DNA from: Pseudomonas sp. UBA4617 | GTDB taxonomy: Bacteria > Pseudomonadota > Gammaproteobacteria > Pseudomonadales > Pseudomonadaceae | Direction of reading: 5' to 3' | Assembly (NCBI RefSeq): GCF_002386445.1 | Contig: NZ_DGIR01000057.1 | Coordinates: forward strand, 31,775-95,774 | DNA: 64,000 bases | Shown here: one piece after another, positions 61,654-64,000 of the stretch | Position numbering within the stretch: position 1 is the first letter of the stretch | How the letters are laid out: each line of letters opens with the position of its first letter | Translations under genes and position numbers: made by a program | Notes under the pieces: generated by a model | Database searches by the model: none | What the model was told of the DNA's origin: nothing | Seen by the model: only the letters and a program-made list of their open reading frames with translations

Positions 61654-62709
61654 TCAACACGGGTTTGCAGGGTGCAGCCGGTGGCCACGGGGCACGGCCA
61701 GCAGGTGATGGCGGGCGGCGTGCGCCAGTACCGCCTCGACATCCACGCTCAACGGGCCTTGGTGGTCGAGGGTGATGGTGGGGCTGTCGTGCTCGGCGAA
61801 TTCGATCTCGCGCTCGCCGTCCAGGGCCAGGGTGCCGCTGGCCAGGCTCAGGCGATGGGCGACACCGGGGGTCAGGGTGCCGCTGGCGGTGATGCCACAG
61901 CCCTGCAGCAGGCCCGGCGCCAACGGTGCCAGCAGTGCCTGGTCGGCACCGGGGTTCAGGCGGACCCAGGCGCCGTGCGGGTCCTGGCGGGAAACCGGGC
62001 TCCACAGGCCACACAGCGCCGAGAGGCCGATAGCATGTGGCTCGGCGAAACAGGCGAACACTTCGCTCAGGTCTTCGCTGCGGCTGAGCGCGCGGGCGCC
62101 GATGAAACGCTGGGGCGACACCGCCACTTCCACCAGCGCCCATTCGGCAAGCCGTTGCTCGGGCACTTTCACCAGCAGGCGCTTGTTGCGGCGCAGGCCG
62201 ATGCTGGTGGGGATCCGGCCGCTGGCGAGCAGACCGCCGGCCAAGCCGGCACTGGTGGCTTCGCGCAGCTCGGGGAAAGCATTGTTGGTGCCGGTGGACA
62301 GGGTCAGCAGCGGCACGTCGCCTGCCTCGGCGGCGACCGCCTTGTGCGTGCCGTCGCCGCCGAGTACGGCGATCATCGCCACGCCGCGTTCGACCATGCG
62401 GCGGGTGGCCAGGCGGGTGTCGGCAACGGTCTGGGTCAGTGGCAGGTCGAGGATCTCGATGGCCGGCCAGTGCTGGTCGAGCGCGACCGGGCCCTGGCTG
62501 GCCTTGAGCACGGCAGCGGCGATGCCGGTCATGTCGCTGGGCAGCAGCACCTGGCCGATACCGGTGGCACCGAAAGCGGCGAGCAGGCGCTGGATCGCCG
62601 ATGCCTTGTCGGTGCTCGAATAGAGCCCGGCATTGGCAGTCAGGCGGCGCAGGTCGCGGCCAGAGGCAGGGTTGGCAATGATCCCGACAGTCGGGGCGGG
62701 TAGCGGCAT
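61654..62709 (-). CDS. acoX: Acetoin catabolism protein AcoX (ATP-NAD kinase-like)
   Basis: 351 residues. GIIANPASGRDLRRLTANAG near 9 and MIAVLGGDGTHKAVAAEAGD near 106 (GGDGT) show the NAD/diacylglycerol-kinase fold. AcoX is always found with aco operons but its reaction has not been established as far as I know. First gene of the operon; ATG at 62709 with GAGGTG upstream. Confidence 0.93.
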   Translation of the reverse strand: MPLPAPTVGIIANPASGRDLRRLTANAGLYSSTDKASAIQRLLAAFGATGIGQVLLPSDMTGIAAAVLKASQGPVALDQHWPAIEILDLPLTQTVADTRLATRRMVERGVAMIAVLGGDGTHKAVAAEAGDVPLLTLSTGTNNAFPELREATSAGLAGGLLASGRIPTSIGLRRNKRLLVKVPEQRLAEWALVEVAVSPQRFIGARALSRSEDLSEVFACFAEPHAIGLSALCGLWSPVSRQDPHGAWVRLNPGADQALLAPLAPGLLQGCGITASGTLTPGVAHRLSLASGTLALDGEREIEFAEHDSPTITLDHQGPLSVDVEAVLAHAARHHLLAVPRGHRLHPANPC

Positions 62710-62742
62710 GGCGCACCTCGTTTCTTGTTTGCCAGTGCCGGA

Positions 62743-62757
62743 GCAAGCGCGGTGCCA
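62743..62757 (-). promoter_or_regulatory. Consensus sigma-54 promoter of the aco operon
   Basis: On the minus strand TGGCAC-CGCGC-TTGC, a perfect -24/-12 match. Transcription would start near 62731, about 22 bases before the acoX ATG. Confidence 0.92.
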
Positions 62758-62876
62758 GTTTTGTCGAAGTCGGCTGGAATGTCCGGGGCAGAGGGGTTTG
62801 CTCGCGCCAAGGTCGGCGTGCATGGCCAGGCCGGCGAGACGCCGGGTGCCAGCCGCGCAGTGGCCCGGCCGAGACG

Positions 62877-62895
62877 CTGAGACGCTGCGTCTCAG
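62877..62895. promoter_or_regulatory. Palindrome, probable AcoR binding site
   Basis: CTGAGACGC-T-GCGTCTCAG, 9-bp arms around one base, about 120 bases upstream of the sigma-54 promoter and about 100 bases before the divergent acoR start. GAGACGCTGAGACGC also gives a direct repeat. Suitable as an upstream activating sequence. Confidence 0.75.
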
Positions 62896-62991
62896 GGCGG
62901 CCGGTAATCACGCAGTGCTTGTCGGGGCATGCCCGGAGGCGCTTAATGGCCGGACAACGATAAAAACAGCAACGAGAACCGGAGGGCCTGA

Positions 62992-64000
62992 ATGCTTGCC
63001 GCGAACTCCCGAGCGCATGTGGATTGCGTCAGCAGGGTGCTGAAGAATGCCGATCGCCTGCCGCAGGCGCCGGTGCCACCGCTGATCCTCGATTCATGGC
63101 GCCGTTCCATGGAGCTGTACCGTCTCGACCCCGGTTCCCAGCAGGGGCCGCGTATTCTTTCCCAGAGCCTGCTCAACGAATGCCGCGAACGGGCCGAGCT
63201 GTTCCTGCGCATCGCCAGTGATGCCGTTGCGCGCCTGCATGAGCGGGTGCGCGGGGCCGATTATTGCGTACTGCTCACCGACGCCCAAGGGCGCACCATC
63301 GACTATCGGGTCGAGTCGGCCATCCGCAACGACTGCCGCAAGGCCGGGTTGTACCTGGGCACTTGCTGGTCCGAGGGCGAGGAGGGTACCTGCGGGGTGG
63401 CTGCGGTGCTCACCAGCAAGGCGCCGGTCACGGTGCACAAGCGTGACCATTTCCGCGCTGCGTTCATCGGTCTCACCTGTACCGCGGCGCCGGTGTTCGA
63501 CCCGCTGGGCGAGTTGCTGGGCGTGGTGGATGTGTCGGCCTTGCAGTCACCGGACGACCGCCGCAGCCAGCACCTGATCCGCCAGTTGGTCGAGCAGACC
63601 GCGCGTGAGATCGAAAACGCCTTCTTCATGCACAGTGCCCAGGGCCATTGGGTAATGCGCGCGCATGGCACGCCGGGCTATGTGGAAAGCCAGCCCGACT
63701 ATCTGCTGGCCTGGGATACCGACGGCCGCCTGCAGGCCATCAACAGCCTGGCGCGGCAGCGCCTGGTGGAGCGCCTGGGGCGGTTGCCCGAACACATTGG
63801 CGAGTTGTTCGACATCGACCAGCTGCGCCGGGTCAATGGTGCATCGGCCCAGCGCCTGCCTGGACTGGGCGGGCTGTATGGCCGGGTCAGTGCGCCACAG
63901 CAGCGCCAGCGCGCGCAGCCCTTGCGCCAGGCCCAGGATGCCCGCATCGAGCAGCACCTGCGGCTGGCCACGCGGGTCAAGGACTGCAACCTGGCGGTGC
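62992..64000 (+). CDS. acoR: Sigma-54-dependent activator AcoR (cut by the window end)
   Basis: The reading frame is open for 336 codons to the window edge. An N-terminal GAF-type sensor region holds ADYCVLLTDAQGRTIDYRVE near 84, and GTCWSEGEEGTCGVAAVLTS and FIGLTCTAAPVFDPLGELLG follow; a PAS-like part starts near 228. The AAA+ and HTH domains must lie beyond 64000. GGAGGGCC precedes the ATG. It is divergent from acoX and is the likely activator of its sigma-54 promoter. Confidence 0.92.
   Translation, partial: MLAANSRAHVDCVSRVLKNADRLPQAPVPPLILDSWRRSMELYRLDPGSQQGPRILSQSLLNECRERAELFLRIASDAVARLHERVRGADYCVLLTDAQGRTIDYRVESAIRNDCRKAGLYLGTCWSEGEEGTCGVAAVLTSKAPVTVHKRDHFRAAFIGLTCTAAPVFDPLGELLGVVDVSALQSPDDRRSQHLIRQLVEQTAREIENAFFMHSAQGHWVMRAHGTPGYVESQPDYLLAWDTDGRLQAINSLARQRLVERLGRLPEHIGELFDIDQLRRVNGASAQRLPGLGGLYGRVSAPQQRQRAQPLRQAQDARIEQHLRLATRVKDCNLAV

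Noticed and set aside
59706..61775. 689-codon open frame on the plus strand opposite acoB-acoA
   Set aside because: Antisense shadow of conserved E1 subunits; no motif or start site.

Overview
The window reads as chromosomal DNA of a fluorescent pseudomonad close to Pseudomonas putida. The evidence is high GC with GTG starts and 4-base stop/start overlaps, many copies of the P. putida type REP palindrome (TTCGCGGG...CCCGCGAA), and a gene order that I recall from P. putida genomes: selAB-selC, nrdR-ribD-ribC-ribBA-ribH-nusB-thiL-pgpA, ribA, dxs-ispA-xseB, FMN-riboswitch ribB, eutBC, and acoXABC-adh with acoR. The species call rests on this reading, not on a search. About sixty protein genes, one tRNA and several regulatory sites can be supported.

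Regions: 0.1-3.6 kb holds selenocysteine insertion (selA, selB, tRNA-Sec). 3.6-9.1 kb holds an asparaginase, an AGCS sodium/amino-acid symporter divergent from an XRE regulator, and a pair of overlapping sugar-nucleotide reductase/epimerase genes. 9.1-11.5 kb holds a HxlR regulator divergent from an MFS exporter, with two inverted repeats sharing one centre between them, and an OmpW porin. 11.6-14.8 kb is a four-gene leftward operon (His-rich DUF2796 protein, ABC ATPase, ABC permease, DUF3299 protein) behind a Zur-like palindrome, probably for zinc starvation. 14.9-17.3 kb has a small unknown gene, a thioredoxin-TPR co-chaperone, a methyltransferase and a YbaY-like lipoprotein. 17.4-25.3 kb is the riboflavin/nusB/thiamine block, then a solute-binding protein, ribA and a membrane protein.

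25.3-29.5 kb has the leftward isoprenoid genes xseB-ispA-dxs and a second, FMN-riboswitch-controlled ribB. 29.5-36.2 kb has rtcB and an iron-acquisition group: esterase, histidine kinase and response regulator leftward, and a TonB receptor rightward, with Fur-like sites. 36.2-40 kb is a copper-resistance cluster (copA, a Met/His-rich small protein, copB, cytochrome c) that looks like an accessory insertion. 40.3-44 kb has a LexA-fold regulator without its catalytic residues, ppa, mtfA, a DedA protein and a GNAT enzyme. 44-51.8 kb is an ethanolamine module (eutB, eutC, permease, aldehyde dehydrogenase) with sigma-54 promoters and an AcoR-type activator. 51.8-57 kb has mpl, ubiX, a small lipoprotein, an SDR protein, a lipoprotein with about twelve MORN repeats fused to a caspase-like C13 peptidase, and a DUF3077-type gene with a structured leader. 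57.4-64 kb is the acetoin operon acoX-acoA-acoB-acoC-bdh with a consensus sigma-54 promoter and, divergent, acoR, cut by the window edge.

Common threads: riboflavin supply is spread over three loci, apparently because the GTP cyclohydrolase half of RibBA has lost its zinc cysteines. Two catabolic modules for C2-C4 compounds share the same control logic (sigma-54 plus a GAF/AAA+ activator). REP elements fall not only between genes but also in two coding regions. The most unusual items are the MORN-C13 lipoprotein, the leader with alternative pairings near 57 kb, and the catalytically dead S24 regulator.
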